Source: an uncultured Clostridia bacterium (GTDB taxonomy: Bacteria > Bacillota > Clostridia > TANB77 > CAG-465). Taken from it: a DNA stretch of 64,000 bases. Under the pieces are notes generated by a model. It saw only the letters and a program-made list of their open reading frames with translations. It had not been told where the DNA came from and searched no databases. Shown in pieces: positions 1-9,083 of the stretch (positions are counted from its first letter, which is position 1; each line of letters starts with the position of its first letter). The position numbers and the translations under genes are program-made. The DNA is taken from positions 1-64,000 of the forward strand of contig CALXEQ010000006.1 in NCBI GenBank assembly GCA_944387375.1, given 5' to 3'.

Positions 1-174
1 AAATTTCCACAAGCAAATATTTCTCCTGTAGATTATGATCCAGGAGCAAGTCAAACAAATCAAATTAATAGAATAAAATTACTTATTACTGTTGCTAAAG
101 ATAATTTAAAAATAAAAGAAAATGTTTCTAAATATAGAGTTAGAAATAAAAAAATGAAAGTAAAATCAAAGTAA
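1..174 (+). CDS. C-terminal fragment of an unrecognised protein
   Basis: Frame 1 is open from the window edge to a TAA at 172-174, giving 57 residues. The tail is rich in lysine and arginine (ends in a Lys/Arg/Asn-rich stretch), and the start lies outside the window. I do not recognise the family. A strong hairpin follows directly after the stop, which supports this being the true end of a gene. Confidence 0.55.
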   Translation, partial: KFPQANISPVDYDPGASQTNQINRIKLLITVAKDNLKIKENVSKYRVRNKKMKVKSK

Positions 175-176
175 AC

Positions 177-202
177 AGAAGGTAGATAAAAATCTACCTT
201 CT
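177..202. terminator. Bidirectional hairpin between the edge gene and tRNA-Arg
   Basis: An 11-bp perfect stem (177-187 pairs with 192-202) with an AAAA loop. A T-rich run follows on the plus side and an A-rich context precedes it, so it can end both the partial gene and the minus-strand tRNA. Confidence 0.75.
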
Positions 203-208
203 ATTTTG

Positions 209-285
209 TGGTGACCTTGGGCGGATTTGAACCGCCGACTTCTTCCTTAGGAGGGAAGCACTCTATCCAACTGAGTTACAAAGTC
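209..285 (-). tRNA. tRNA-Arg (anticodon CCU)
   Basis: On the minus strand the 5' acceptor GACTTTG pairs with CAAGGTC, followed by A and an encoded CCA. The anticodon stem CTTCC/GGAAG holds the loop CTCCTAA, giving anticodon CCU. The D-arm (CTCAGTTGG) and T-arm (GGTTCAAATCC) are canonical. It is 77 nt including CCA and reads AGG codons. Confidence 0.95.
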
Positions 286-303
286 TTTTAAATGTCTGTT
301 ATT

Positions 304-331
304 ATTATATCATTTTTATATTAAATTTCAA
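304..331 (-). promoter_or_regulatory. Promoter of tRNA-Arg(CCU)
   Basis: On the minus strand TTGAAA (326-331) and TATAAT (304-309) are separated by 16 bp. Transcription would start just before the tRNA 5' end at 285. Confidence 0.55.
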
Positions 332-403
332 GTATACTTTATTTTTTATTAAGTATACATTATAATTATATTATATAAAAATCTTTAAGAGGGTGGTTTT
401 AGT

Positions 404-853
404 ATGAATGATAAGGTAGCAATTATATTTGTTTTAGTTGGTATTGTTTTATGGCTTTTTATAGGGATAATTATTGTAAAAAGAAAAATTAGAAAGATTC
501 TTTTAAGTATTAATTTCAATTTTAATTGTGTTTGTGATAAATGTGGAGAAAAATTTGTCAGACAAACAGAGTATATTCAAAAAAACTTTTTTGAAAAAGC
601 AAAAAGAAAAACTTCAAGTTACAGGTCTGAAAATGATATTGTAATTACTCCTGTTTATGAAAAGTATGCCAGAGAAATAGAATGTCCTAATTGTAAAGAA
701 AAGGGATTTGTAAGAATTGAAAATTTAGATGATTGGAATTATAGAATACAGCCTCTTTCAAAAAATCCTTTTGGTATATATGTTACAATATTATTATTAT
801 CAACAGCCGTATTTGGATATTTCCTTATACAAATATATGAATATATTTATTAA
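404..853 (+). CDS. Small membrane protein with a zinc-ribbon-like cysteine set
   Basis: A 149-residue protein I do not recognise as a named family. A first membrane segment spans about residues 6-25 and a second about 124-146, so the middle is probably a soluble loop. That loop holds CVCDKC (Cys42, 44, 47) and CPNC (Cys94, 97), which together look like a zinc ribbon, separated by a basic, helical insert. The ATG at 404 follows a GAGGGTGG ribosome site at a normal distance. It stands alone between the tRNA promoter and tadA. A sensor or quality-control role is possible but is only inference. Confidence 0.7.
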   Translation: MNDKVAIIFVLVGIVLWLFIGIIIVKRKIRKILLSINFNFNCVCDKCGEKFVRQTEYIQKNFFEKAKRKTSSYRSENDIVITPVYEKYAREIECPNCKEKGFVRIENLDDWNYRIQPLSKNPFGIYVTILLLSTAVFGYFLIQIYEYIY

Positions 854-913
854 TAAAAATAAATATACTTTATTTTATACTAAATATAATATATAATAAT
901 TATGGTGAATAAT

Positions 914-1315
914 GTGGATAAGTATATGGAAGAAGCTTTTAAAGAGGCAAAAAAAGCATATTTAAAAAAAGAAGTACCAGTTGGTGCAATTATTGTAAAA
1001 GAGGATAAGATAATAGCAAGAGGACATAATTTACGTGAAACTAAAAAAAATGTTTTAGCGCATGCAGAGATTTTATGTATAAATAAAGCATGTAAAAAAC
1101 TGAAATCATGGAGACTTGAGGGATGTAAAATGTATGTTACTTTATATCCATGCCAAATGTGCTTAGGAGCAATAAAACAAGCTAGAATTGAAAGTGTATA
1201 TTTTGGAGCTTTAGATAATAATACTAATGATTATGACAAAGATTTGCTAGTTAATATGGAGTATAAGGAATGCTCTAAAATATTAAGTGACTTTTTTAAA
1301 GATTTAAGAAAGTGA
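914..1315 (+). CDS. tadA: tRNA adenosine(34) deaminase TadA
   Basis: TadA converts A34 of tRNA-Arg(ACG) to inosine so that it reads CGU, CGC and CGA. Zinc and catalytic motifs are clear: HAE (His and Glu at about residues 50-52 with this start) and PCQMC (the two zinc cysteines). The length of about 133 aa is slightly short for the family. I chose the GTG at 914 because GGTGA lies 5 nt upstream, the same arrangement as miaA in this window; an ATG at 902 has no ribosome site. The stop is TGA. Its substrate tRNA-Arg(ACG) lies immediately downstream. Confidence 0.9.
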   Translation: MDKYMEEAFKEAKKAYLKKEVPVGAIIVKEDKIIARGHNLRETKKNVLAHAEILCINKACKKLKSWRLEGCKMYVTLYPCQMCLGAIKQARIESVYFGALDNNTNDYDKDLLVNMEYKECSKILSDFFKDLRK

Positions 1316-1320
1316 AAAAC

Positions 1321-1349
1321 TTGAATTATATGAATATTTGTTGTATAAT
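1321..1349 (+). promoter_or_regulatory. Promoter of tRNA-Arg(ACG)
   Basis: TTGAAT (1321-1326), a 17-bp spacer and TATAAT (1344-1349), with the tRNA starting 13 bp downstream. Confidence 0.65.
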
Positions 1350-1362
1350 ATATTATGTTATT

Positions 1363-1439
<77 letters not shown>

Positions 1440-1445
1440 AATATG

Positions 1446-1485
1446 AAAGTTTATAAATTCATTTTGAATTTATAAACTTTTTTCT
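1446..1485 (+). terminator. Terminator after tRNA-Arg(ACG)
   Basis: A 16-bp perfect stem (1446-1461 with 1465-1480), a 3-nt loop and a following T run. Confidence 0.85.
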
Positions 1486-1559
1486 ATTATGAGTTATAAT
1501 ATAAGTGTATATTGATTTTTTTTAGTATAAATGATATAAGAAAATGAAAGAGGTAGAAT

Positions 1560-2021
1560 ATGAATAAATATATGGAAATAGCAAATGAAAATGCTAATGT
1601 TGGGATGTTAAACAATGAAGGAGGACCTTTTGGTGCAGTTATTGTAGATAAAGATGGAAAAGTAATATCTACAGGAAATAATCAAGTGTTTAAAAATAAT
1701 GATCCTACTGCACATGCAGAGGTTCAAGCTATAAGGAATGCATGTAAAAAATTAAATACATATGATTTATCTGGATATATTTTATATACAAGTTGTGAAC
1801 CATGTCCTATGTGTTTTTGTGCTATAGTATGGGCAAATATAAAAGAGGTATATTATGGTGCAACGAGGAAAGATGCAGCAAGTATTGGATTTAGAGATGA
1901 TGCACTATATAATTATCTTAAAGGTAAGAATTCTTTAGATATTAACTTGGTACAAATAGATCATGAAGAATGTAGTAAGCTTTTTGAAAAATATAAAGAA
2001 AATAATGGAATAATATATTAA
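1560..2021 (+). CDS. guaD: Guanine deaminase-like nucleobase deaminase
   Basis: A cytidine-deaminase-fold enzyme that probably hydrolyses guanine to xanthine and ammonia in purine salvage. The zinc site is HAE (His52, Glu54) plus CEPCPMC (Cys82, Cys85). The segments around TAHAEVQAIR and TSCEPCPMC, and the C-terminal half, closely resemble Bacillus GuaD (recalled, not searched). The length of 153 aa fits. The start ATG follows a GAGGT site. It ends 33 bp before the ATP-grasp gene on the same strand, so it may be the first gene of the polyamine-type cluster. Guanine is the best guess at substrate, but a related aminated base cannot be excluded. Confidence 0.85.
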   Translation: MNKYMEIANENANVGMLNNEGGPFGAVIVDKDGKVISTGNNQVFKNNDPTAHAEVQAIRNACKKLNTYDLSGYILYTSCEPCPMCFCAIVWANIKEVYYGATRKDAASIGFRDDALYNYLKGKNSLDINLVQIDHEECSKLFEKYKENNGIIY

Positions 2022-2054
2022 TAAACTAAAATGTATAAAAGAAAGTGAGTATAT

Positions 2055-3266
2055 ATGAAATTAATAAAAATTCCTAAAGATAGGTATTATGACTATAAAA
2101 TTCAAGCTATGTTTGATTGTTACAAATGGGATCCACAGTTTTGTGATAATAATACTTTATCTAGATATGTATTGGTATTAAGTAAAGAAGAGAATGAAGA
2201 GTTAATAAAATTAACTCAAAAATTAGATAAGGAAACTAGACTTGCAGAAGAGTATTTGAATAAAAATACGAAAATTGCTAAGAAATTGTCACTTCCTAAA
2301 AAAATATTAGAGCAAATTCCTAATATGCAAAATTATGAAAAAACTCAAAATATTAGACTTATGAGATATGATTTTCATCCGAGTATAAATGGAAATTGGG
2401 TTGTAACTGAAGTAAATAGTGATTGTCCAGGAGGTTTTGCAGAAAGTTCATTATTACCTAATCTAGCACGTGAATTTATTGATATGCCTAATTTAGAATA
2501 TAATTCATTTGGTGAAAGAATGGTAGAGGCTATCAATAAAAAATTAAATAAAAAAGGTACAATTATGATGATACATTGTACATGTTTTAGTGACGATAGA
2601 CAAGTTATGCAATATATGGGAGATAGGTTGAAAAAAGAAGGATATAATATTATATATGGTGCAGCAGATCATATTAATTTTAAAAATAAAAAAGCATATT
2701 GTATATTAGAAAATAACCAGACAAGTATAGATTTAATTTTTAGATTTACTCCACTAGAATGGCTTATACAAATGAAACCACGTAGATGGGATGGATATTT
2801 TAGCAGTTTAACAAAATCTTGCAATCATCCTATTAGTATATATGCTCAAAGTAAAAGATTTCCGTTTGTTTGGGATGATTTGGAAAAAGCTGGTATTAAT
2901 ATGAAAACTTGGAGAAGCTTATTACCAGAAACATTTGAAGTAAAAAATACGATATTAAAAGATGGATACATATATAAACCAGTTTATGGTAGAGTAGGAG
3001 AAAAAATTTCAATAAAAGAAGCTTGTAAAGATGATGAATACGAAAAAATATTGAAAGATGTAAAAAAACATCCAAAGCAATATTTGATTCAAAAAAAATT
3101 TGAAAGTAATCCATTGAAAACCAAAGATGGAAAACAATATCATATATGTATTGGTTCTTACACGATAGAGGGAGAGCACGCTGGATATTATGCACGAATG
3201 AGTCAATATCCAAGAATTGACTCTTATGCAGAAGATATACCAGTTTTAGTAGAAAATAGAGGATGA
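2055..3266 (+). CDS. Glutathionylspermidine synthase-like ATP-grasp ligase
   Basis: A 403-aa protein of the glutathionylspermidine-synthase C-domain type (YgiC/YjfC-like). Family enzymes use ATP to form an amide between a carboxylate and a polyamine amine. Visible marks: RYDF at 104-107, a TEVNSDCPGG signature at 118-127, and a C-terminal region with an EGEHAGYYARMS motif near residues 370-381, as in the ATP-grasp core. There is no N-terminal amidase domain. The stop TGA at 3264 lies 4 bp before the next gene. Together with the homospermidine synthase-like gene two genes on, this suggests a ligase for homospermidine or a related polyamine. The acid partner cannot be read from the sequence. 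Confidence 0.8.
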   Translation: MKLIKIPKDRYYDYKIQAMFDCYKWDPQFCDNNTLSRYVLVLSKEENEELIKLTQKLDKETRLAEEYLNKNTKIAKKLSLPKKILEQIPNMQNYEKTQNIRLMRYDFHPSINGNWVVTEVNSDCPGGFAESSLLPNLAREFIDMPNLEYNSFGERMVEAINKKLNKKGTIMMIHCTCFSDDRQVMQYMGDRLKKEGYNIIYGAADHINFKNKKAYCILENNQTSIDLIFRFTPLEWLIQMKPRRWDGYFSSLTKSCNHPISIYAQSKRFPFVWDDLEKAGINMKTWRSLLPETFEVKNTILKDGYIYKPVYGRVGEKISIKEACKDDEYEKILKDVKKHPKQYLIQKKFESNPLKTKDGKQYHICIGSYTIEGEHAGYYARMSQYPRIDSYAEDIPVLVENRG

Positions 3267-3270
3267 GAAA

Positions 3271-3933
3271 ATGAGTGGAAAAGATATTTTTAAAATATAT
3301 GCACCTAATGGAGCAAAGTGGACGGATTGGGTAAGACCAGTACCATTTGTTGCAATTGATACTTATAATAGAAAACCCGTTTCTGATTGGTGTGATAGAA
3401 GAATAATTTTTATGGAAGAATATAGACAAGATAGTGCTATATTTGTAGATTTACCAGGTAAAGAGAGTATAGAGTTTGGAATTGCTTTGGCTTATTTAGG
3501 ATATAGACCAATTCCAGTTTTTAACGGCACAGATGAACAAGAAGGATGTACTGCTACTAATAATACTTATTTAATAGAAAGTTGCTTGATAAATGGTAGT
3601 GAAATGCTAAAGAATATTAATCTAAAAAATGATGCAAATCCAGCTTTTTTATTAGATAGTTACAGAATAAATAGATATAGATCAAAAGAATCAATTTTTG
3701 ATAATAGTTGGGATATATATAAACAAGATGTACCATCTGCAAGCTATTTTAAACAAAATGGTATAAATAAAATAATTGTTGTGAGTGATAATATTAAACG
3801 AGATCTTAAAAAAATATTATTGACTTTTCAAAATAATGGAATTGAAGTTTATATAACAGATGGATATATAAATCCTAAAAAAATTATATTAACTAAAACG
3901 CTAAGTGAAAGATTAGAAAAGGAAGAGATATAA
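3271..3933 (+). CDS. Unrecognised protein of the polyamine-ligase cluster
   Basis: A 220-aa soluble protein with no signal peptide or membrane segment. I do not recognise a family. The N-terminal half contains a WVRPVPFVAID segment and a DLPGKESIEFGIALA segment followed by a hydrophobic strand pattern, suggesting an alpha/beta fold. Near residue 165 an IIVVSDN strand is followed by a helix and a second strand (VYITDG), like half of a Rossmann-type unit. It lies 4 bp after the ATP-grasp gene and directly abuts the dehydrogenase gene, so the three are almost certainly co-translated. A partner or accessory role in the same pathway is inferred from position only. Confidence 0.75.
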   Translation: MSGKDIFKIYAPNGAKWTDWVRPVPFVAIDTYNRKPVSDWCDRRIIFMEEYRQDSAIFVDLPGKESIEFGIALAYLGYRPIPVFNGTDEQEGCTATNNTYLIESCLINGSEMLKNINLKNDANPAFLLDSYRINRYRSKESIFDNSWDIYKQDVPSASYFKQNGINKIIVVSDNIKRDLKKILLTFQNNGIEVYITDGYINPKKIILTKTLSERLEKEEI

Positions 3934-5394
3934 TTGATTGAATTTAATAATAAAATAGTACAATTTGGTTTTGGAGCAGTTGGAAAGAGCTTTTTTGAAA
4001 AGGTATCTAAAGAAATAAAATTTGATAAAGAAAAATACTATGTTATTTCTAGAGATAAACTTGAATATACATTTTTTCTTGAAATGGGAGGTAATATTGG
4101 AAATTTTATTGTAGCAGAAGTTAATAGGGAAAACTTTGAAAATATATTTTCAAAGTATTTAAGTGAAGGTGATATATTAATTGACTTTGCAGATAGTGTT
4201 GGAACCAAAGATTTTGTAGAGTGGTGTGCTAATAGAAACGTTATGTATTTAAATACAGGAGAGACTGATTGGAGTGACAATTGGTATAATATTTTTGAAG
4301 AAAATATCAAGAAAAATGAATTAAGAGATATACTTAGAAAGCAAAATAATGTTAATAAATATCCAATTGTAATACATCATGGTAATAATCCTGGATTAGT
4401 ATCACATTTTGTAAAAGCTGGACTTGAATATATAGTAAAAAAACAATTTAAAAATAATAAAAAATATAATACCTTACTAAAACAAGATAAGTTTAATGAA
4501 CTTGCCATGGAGTTAGATTTAAAAGAAATTCATGTAAATGATAATGACTATCAAGAGGTTAAAGGAAAATTTGAAGAGAATAAATTATATAGTACTTGGT
4601 CTGTTGACTCATTCTTTTTTGAAATGTTAAGTGAAGCAACTGCAGATATTGGAACTAGTGAGACAATAAATAATATGGATGCGTGTAAGAAAATAGATTT
4701 AGAAAATGGTTTTTTAGAATTTAAAGAGCTTGCAATTAATAAAGTGGGAAAAACGTATTATCCTAAAGGATATTTTGAAGGATTTTTAGTGCCTCATGAG
4801 GAAACTGTATCTATTGCTAAGTTTTTAGAAGTGAAAAAAGATAATAAAGTTGTATATAGACCAACAGTTGTATTTTTATACTCTCCTTGTGATTTTGCTG
4901 TAAAATATTTAAAGAAAGCTAAAGTAAATAATTATTTGCATCCAGATATAAATAAGCCACAAGATAATAATATATCAATAATTAGAGGATTTAAATATCC
5001 ACAAAATGCTGAAATTATTTATAAGGAGAATATAAGACGAGGAACAGAATATGTTGGCGTATTACTACTAGGAAGTAAATTTGATCCGGTATGGGTAGGA
5101 AACAGAATAAAGATGGGATTTTTATATAAGGATAAAAAATCGTCTTTTTGGCAGACTCCAACAATAACACCAGTGGCTATGTCAGCCTTATCTGCTGTTT
5201 GTTGGATGATAAGAAATAAAGATAAAGGTGGAATATATTTTCCAGATGATATTGATGATTATAAACAAATAATTAATTTTGCAGAAAAATATATTTCAAA
5301 AACTATTTATAAGACAATAAGCAAAAAAAAGATAGAAAATAGTCTTAATGTAGATTTAGATTCATTAAAATTAGAAGACATATTAAAAAAATAA
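3934..5394 (+). CDS. hss: Homospermidine synthase-like dehydrogenase (saccharopine dehydrogenase fold)
   Basis: A 486-aa NAD-dependent enzyme. Family members make sym-homospermidine from two putrescines, or from spermidine plus putrescine. The N-terminal strand and loop FGFGAVGKS (residues 10-18) is the nucleotide-binding turn. Further agreement with bacterial homospermidine synthase as I recall it: NPGLVSHFVK, a TWSVDSFFFE segment, GFLVPHEETVSIA, YRPTVVFLYSPC and GVLLLGS. The start is TTG at 3934, directly after the TAA of the previous gene, with GGAAGAGA upstream. A carboxyspermidine dehydrogenase is the main alternative, but the length and motifs favour homospermidine synthase. Confidence 0.82.
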   Translation: MIEFNNKIVQFGFGAVGKSFFEKVSKEIKFDKEKYYVISRDKLEYTFFLEMGGNIGNFIVAEVNRENFENIFSKYLSEGDILIDFADSVGTKDFVEWCANRNVMYLNTGETDWSDNWYNIFEENIKKNELRDILRKQNNVNKYPIVIHHGNNPGLVSHFVKAGLEYIVKKQFKNNKKYNTLLKQDKFNELAMELDLKEIHVNDNDYQEVKGKFEENKLYSTWSVDSFFFEMLSEATADIGTSETINNMDACKKIDLENGFLEFKELAINKVGKTYYPKGYFEGFLVPHEETVSIAKFLEVKKDNKVVYRPTVVFLYSPCDFAVKYLKKAKVNNYLHPDINKPQDNNISIIRGFKYPQNAEIIYKENIRRGTEYVGVLLLGSKFDPVWVGNRIKMGFLYKDKKSSFWQTPTITPVAMSALSAVCWMIRNKDKGGIYFPDDIDDYKQIINFAEKYISKTIYKTISKKKIENSLNVDLDSLKLEDILKK

Positions 5395-5395
5395 A

Positions 5396-5450
5396 AAAGA
5401 GCACTAATGAAGTGAACCCCATTTTGTTCACTTAACTAATGCTCTTTTTT
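5396..5450. terminator. Shared terminator of convergent genes
   Basis: A long imperfect stem (5398-5417 with 5426-5445) with A-rich and T-rich flanks, placed between the dehydrogenase gene and the minus-strand DUF2207 gene. It can work in both directions. Confidence 0.8.
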
Positions 5451-5459
5451 GCTTATGTG

Positions 5460-7622
5460 TTAGTGGCCACCGCCACCGCCGCCACCACCACGGCCTCCTC
5501 CGCCATAGCCATGACCTCTAAAGCTACCTCCTCTTGAAGAAGTATGAATTGAATGTCCTAGATTTCTAGACATGATATGGAAGCTACGAGAATGAGTATA
5601 AAAATTGTGATTTAATATTGGACTATTATCTATATCTAATTCTACTGCATTTACTTTTATAGCTTTAATAACTTTTTCTGAAATTCCAAAAGCAGTTGCA
5701 TAAATTAAATATTTTTCCCATAAAGGTAACTCATGAATTTCTCTTTCTTTTATTAATGTATCACTTTTTAAGAAATTATATAATCCATACCATTTTGCTT
5801 GTTCATTAGCACCATATTGTGTAAGTAAAAGTAATCTGCTAGATTTTATAGTGAAATAAAAATATTTCCACAAGCAAGCAATACCTAAAATAGTATATGC
5901 TCCAAAGCCTAAAGCTAAAGGTGTAAAGTACGAAATACAGTTTACAACAATTATTAAAAATAGTCCTAATTTTAAACTTGATTTTGCCTTTTTTTCAAGT
6001 TCTTTTTTTGGCTTATCGTATTCTGTAGTTTGAAAATACCCTTTAATTACACCACTTTCTAAAATTGGTTTCTTTTCCATATCTTTTACAAACGAATTTG
6101 TATATTCATAATCTGAATTTATACAACTTTGTAGATAAGATATTTTAATTGAATCGCCTTTTGCTCTGGCATGTCTTTCTAGTAGTTCTAAGTAAAGTCG
6201 TTCAGATGTAGTAAGTGGCTCTACTTTTTCACCAGTATTTTCATTTATAGATGTATAAATAGGTTCTGGCGAATAATCTGGAGAATCGCTAAAGCTAGAG
6301 GTATAAGACTCAGTACGTATAGGCTCTAAAGATATTATTGTATTGTAATTTGTCCAGTCTAAATTTTCATTTTCTTTTGTTAGTTTAATATATTTTTTTC
6401 TTACCAAACTAAGTAGAATTGCTGCATATTCTTCTCCTTTTTCTTTGTTTGAGTCAAATGGATCTTTCATAAATACTAATTCAGATGCAAATATTGGATC
6501 TAAGTTACTAGGTATTTCTCTAAAATAGTCAAAATCTATTTCTGGCTCATAAAAAGTATTGTTTTTCTTTATCTTTTTATATTTTTTTATTGCACCAATA
6601 ACTATTATACCGACACCAATTATTGAAGTGCCAAGTAATATTATTTTATATATTTTATATCTTTGATTTCTATTTTCATAATACTCATTTTCTGTAATAC
6701 ATTCATCTAAAACGTTCTCACTTGAATACATATTATTAGGTGCATTTTGTGTAAATATTTGACTATCATCACCATAAGATAGTAGACAAAATTCTATATA
6801 TTCGTTATAATTATCAAATTTCAATTCGGATTTATCTAAGTCAATTGAAAACGTATGATATCCAGGATTTATTGTATCTGATTCAATATATGGAAATCTG
6901 CTATTAGTTGTACCAAATGTATATGTATAATATGTAGAAGGCATTATTTCATTTGGTATAAGAATTTGAGCTTTATAAGAATTTAGCTTGTCAACAGTAT
7001 CTCCTGAATACATAGATAAATATAGTTCAGAACAATCATTATATTTTAATGCTGCATTATTCATTGAATATACAATTTTGAATGTAAGTTTATCTCTGTA
7101 TGTCCAAGGTATATATATTAGCAAAGATTCATCATTATCTGGATATGAACCAGAGCCATCACTATGATGCCAATACATAGTCGAATCTTGGGTATAGTCA
7201 TAATCTTCCCAATACATTTTAGATGTTTCTTGGTAAGGTATTTCTTGACCATTATCTAAAATTTGTGATACAGATTCAACATCATAAGTTATTTTTAAGC
7301 CATCAACATAATCTTCTGGAAGCTCTCGCCATACTTCTTTAAATGTATTAGATCTTGAACTTGCATGAATATCAAAAGTTAGATATTCTGTAATTTCAAC
7401 TCTTGCACTACCGTCAGGATCATCATGTAATACAGCTGTATAGTTTACATCAGTTAAATTACAATAATCATTTGGATTTAAATTAAATTCATATGTGTCT
7501 ATTATTCCTATAATAAAAAAATATAATATTGGAAATGCTATAAAAAGAAAAAGAAACGCAGTAGCAACAAATCTTAATAAAGAACTTAAAGCTCTTTTTA
7601 AAAAGTATTTTATATATTTCAT
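5460..7622 (-). CDS. DUF2207-type membrane protein with a glycine/histidine tail
   Basis: About 720 aa. After an N-terminal membrane segment (residues about 15-40) comes a long extracellular beta-rich region typical of DUF2207, then a membrane segment in the middle (near the LLGTSIIGVGIIVIG stretch), a cytoplasmic part, two more membrane segments and a C-terminal tail ending in a run of glycines and a histidine. Such tails are common in this family, whose function is unknown. I chose the ATG at 7622 because AGGTGA lies 5 nt upstream; an in-frame ATG at 7700 would add 26 residues without a ribosome site. It appears to be a single-gene unit. Confidence 0.8.
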   Translation of the reverse strand: MKYIKYFLKRALSSLLRFVATAFLFLFIAFPILYFFIIGIIDTYEFNLNPNDYCNLTDVNYTAVLHDDPDGSARVEITEYLTFDIHASSRSNTFKEVWRELPEDYVDGLKITYDVESVSQILDNGQEIPYQETSKMYWEDYDYTQDSTMYWHHSDGSGSYPDNDESLLIYIPWTYRDKLTFKIVYSMNNAALKYNDCSELYLSMYSGDTVDKLNSYKAQILIPNEIMPSTYYTYTFGTTNSRFPYIESDTINPGYHTFSIDLDKSELKFDNYNEYIEFCLLSYGDDSQIFTQNAPNNMYSSENVLDECITENEYYENRNQRYKIYKIILLGTSIIGVGIIVIGAIKKYKKIKKNNTFYEPEIDFDYFREIPSNLDPIFASELVFMKDPFDSNKEKGEEYAAILLSLVRKKYIKLTKENENLDWTNYNTIISLEPIRTESYTSSFSDSPDYSPEPIYTSINENTGEKVEPLTTSERLYLELLERHARAKGDSIKISYLQSCINSDYEYTNSFVKDMEKKPILESGVIKGYFQTTEYDKPKKELEKKAKSSLKLGLFLIIVVNCISYFTPLALGFGAYTILGIACLWKYFYFTIKSSRLLLLTQYGANEQAKWYGLYNFLKSDTLIKEREIHELPLWEKYLIYATAFGISEKVIKAIKVNAVELDIDNSPILNHNFYTHSRSFHIMSRNLGHSIHTSSRGGSFRGHGYGGGGRGGGGGGGGH

Positions 7623-7837
7623 TTTATCACCTAAAACTATTACATATAGATTATATATAATAATTATTTTTTTGTAAATATAACTTTTAAAAGATAACAA
7701 TTAATTCATTATTTTTTATAAAGTTAGAAATAATTAAAATGTATAAATTATTGATTTTTTTTAAAATTTAATGTAATATAGATGTAAATATAATAATTTG
7801 AGGAAAAATACTATTAAAATTAAAAGAGGTGTAATAT

Positions 7838-8287
7838 ATGTATAGAAAGGCAAATGTAAATGATATAGATAAAATAGTAGAAATACCAAATATAGGATTA
7901 TCAAAAGAAGAAATAAAAGAATTTATGAAAAATGATGATAAGTATTTGTATGTATATGAAAATGAAGAAAATAATATAGTGAGTGCTACATTTTTTGGTT
8001 CAGATGATGTTGATGATGACAATTATGATTCAGAAATATATGGTATTTATACAAGAAATGTAAAAAACAAAGATACAGTAAATTCAGAAGTACTTTTTGA
8101 AACTAAAAAACAATTATTTGATAAAGGGTATAGAAGTTTGATTGTTTGGTGTGATGAAAGTAATGAAAAAATGAGAAAGTTTCTTGAAAGTTCTGGTGGA
8201 ATAGAAAGTAGAAAAAGAGAGAACAATAATAAAATACAAGTAGCATATACATATAGATTAGTAGATTTTTCAGATTATATAGAATAA
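7838..8287 (+). CDS. Probable GNAT-type acetyltransferase
   Basis: A 149-aa protein with the layout of a GNAT fold: an N-terminal MYRKANVNDIDKIVEI segment, a central acidic beta region with Tyr-rich strands, and a helix plus strand pattern (KKQLFDKGYRSLIVWCDESN) ending in a C-terminal RLVDF strand. The usual acetyl-CoA loop (Q/RxxGxG/A) is not clear, so the assignment rests on overall layout. A GAGGTG site precedes the ATG. The substrate is unknown. Its stop codon lies in the stem of the terminator shared with the convergent HAD gene. Confidence 0.6.
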   Translation: MYRKANVNDIDKIVEIPNIGLSKEEIKEFMKNDDKYLYVYENEENNIVSATFFGSDDVDDDNYDSEIYGIYTRNVKNKDTVNSEVLFETKKQLFDKGYRSLIVWCDESNEKMRKFLESSGGIESRKRENNNKIQVAYTYRLVDFSDYIE

Positions 8288-8310
8288 AGTCGGATTTAAG
8301 TCCGACTTTA
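8285..8310. terminator. Compact bidirectional terminator containing both stop codons
   Basis: A 10-bp perfect stem (8285-8294 with 8301-8310). The plus gene's TAA (8285-8287) and the minus gene's TAA (8308-8310) form the two ends of the stem. Confidence 0.85.
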
Positions 8311-8982
8311 TTTATAGTAATTTAGTAATTCATTTAATTGAGTTAAGTTATTTATTTCTATATAATTTGTTAATTTATTATCATCTCTATCTATGATTAT
8401 TGGAATAAAGCCATAACTTTCGGAAATTTTAAGTAAATCATATCTATCATCAATAAAGAAATTTTCATCGATAGGAGGTATTTTCTCAAGTGCTATTTCA
8501 AAAAGAGTTTTATCAGATTTTTTAAATCCTAAGTCAGATGATATAAATACATTTTTAAATAGTTCAAATATACCATAATTTTTTAGTATTCTATATGTTG
8601 ATGGCCATGCATCAGATATAACATATAAATTATAATTTTTAGATAAATTTATTAGTTCATCTTTTACCTCTTTATAAAATATAAATTTATCATCATTATA
8701 TACGCAGTCGTATGCGAGTTTTTGAATAACTTGCTGATTTATATCAGGGTAATTTAGATCTTTTAATACATATAAATAAAATTTTGAAAACATCTCAAAT
8801 TCTTCTTCCTCAGTATTTATATGTCGTTCATCTAACAAGTACTTATGTTTTTCAGTAGATTTTTTTAACTCCTTTAATGTTACATTATTTAGTATATTGT
8901 TATAATTTGGTGGTATAAACCAATTTTGAGTCTTAGGATATAACAGAGTTCTACCAACATCAAAAAATAGATTTTTACTCAT
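8308..8982 (-). CDS. HAD superfamily hydrolase
   Basis: A 224-aa HAD phosphatase-like protein. Motif I is FFDVGRTLLYP near the N-terminus, with the nucleophile Asp kept but the usual second Asp replaced by Gly, a pattern also seen in other HADs. Motif II is ISDAWPS near residue 118, motif III includes the Lys of a GFKKSDKTLF segment, and motif IV is FFIDDR near 193. An alpha-helical cap lies between motifs I and II. It is likely a small-molecule phosphatase; the substrate is unknown. The gene is monocistronic. Confidence 0.85.
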   Translation of the reverse strand: MSKNLFFDVGRTLLYPKTQNWFIPPNYNNILNNVTLKELKKSTEKHKYLLDERHINTEEEEFEMFSKFYLYVLKDLNYPDINQQVIQKLAYDCVYNDDKFIFYKEVKDELINLSKNYNLYVISDAWPSTYRILKNYGIFELFKNVFISSDLGFKKSDKTLFEIALEKIPPIDENFFIDDRYDLLKISESYGFIPIIIDRDDNKLTNYIEINNLTQLNELLNYYK

Positions 8983-9083
8983 TTATTTCACCTTATATAA
9001 TTATATATTATTATATAAACTTTTTTCAATTATACATGTTGAATAGATTAAAAAATAAGACATATAATCTAGTGAGGTGTAAT

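Noticed and set aside
5460..5560. A GC-rich repeat at the end of the DUF2207 gene.
   Set aside because: It is simply the Gly/His-rich coding tail, which needs GGN codons; it is in frame and typical of the family.
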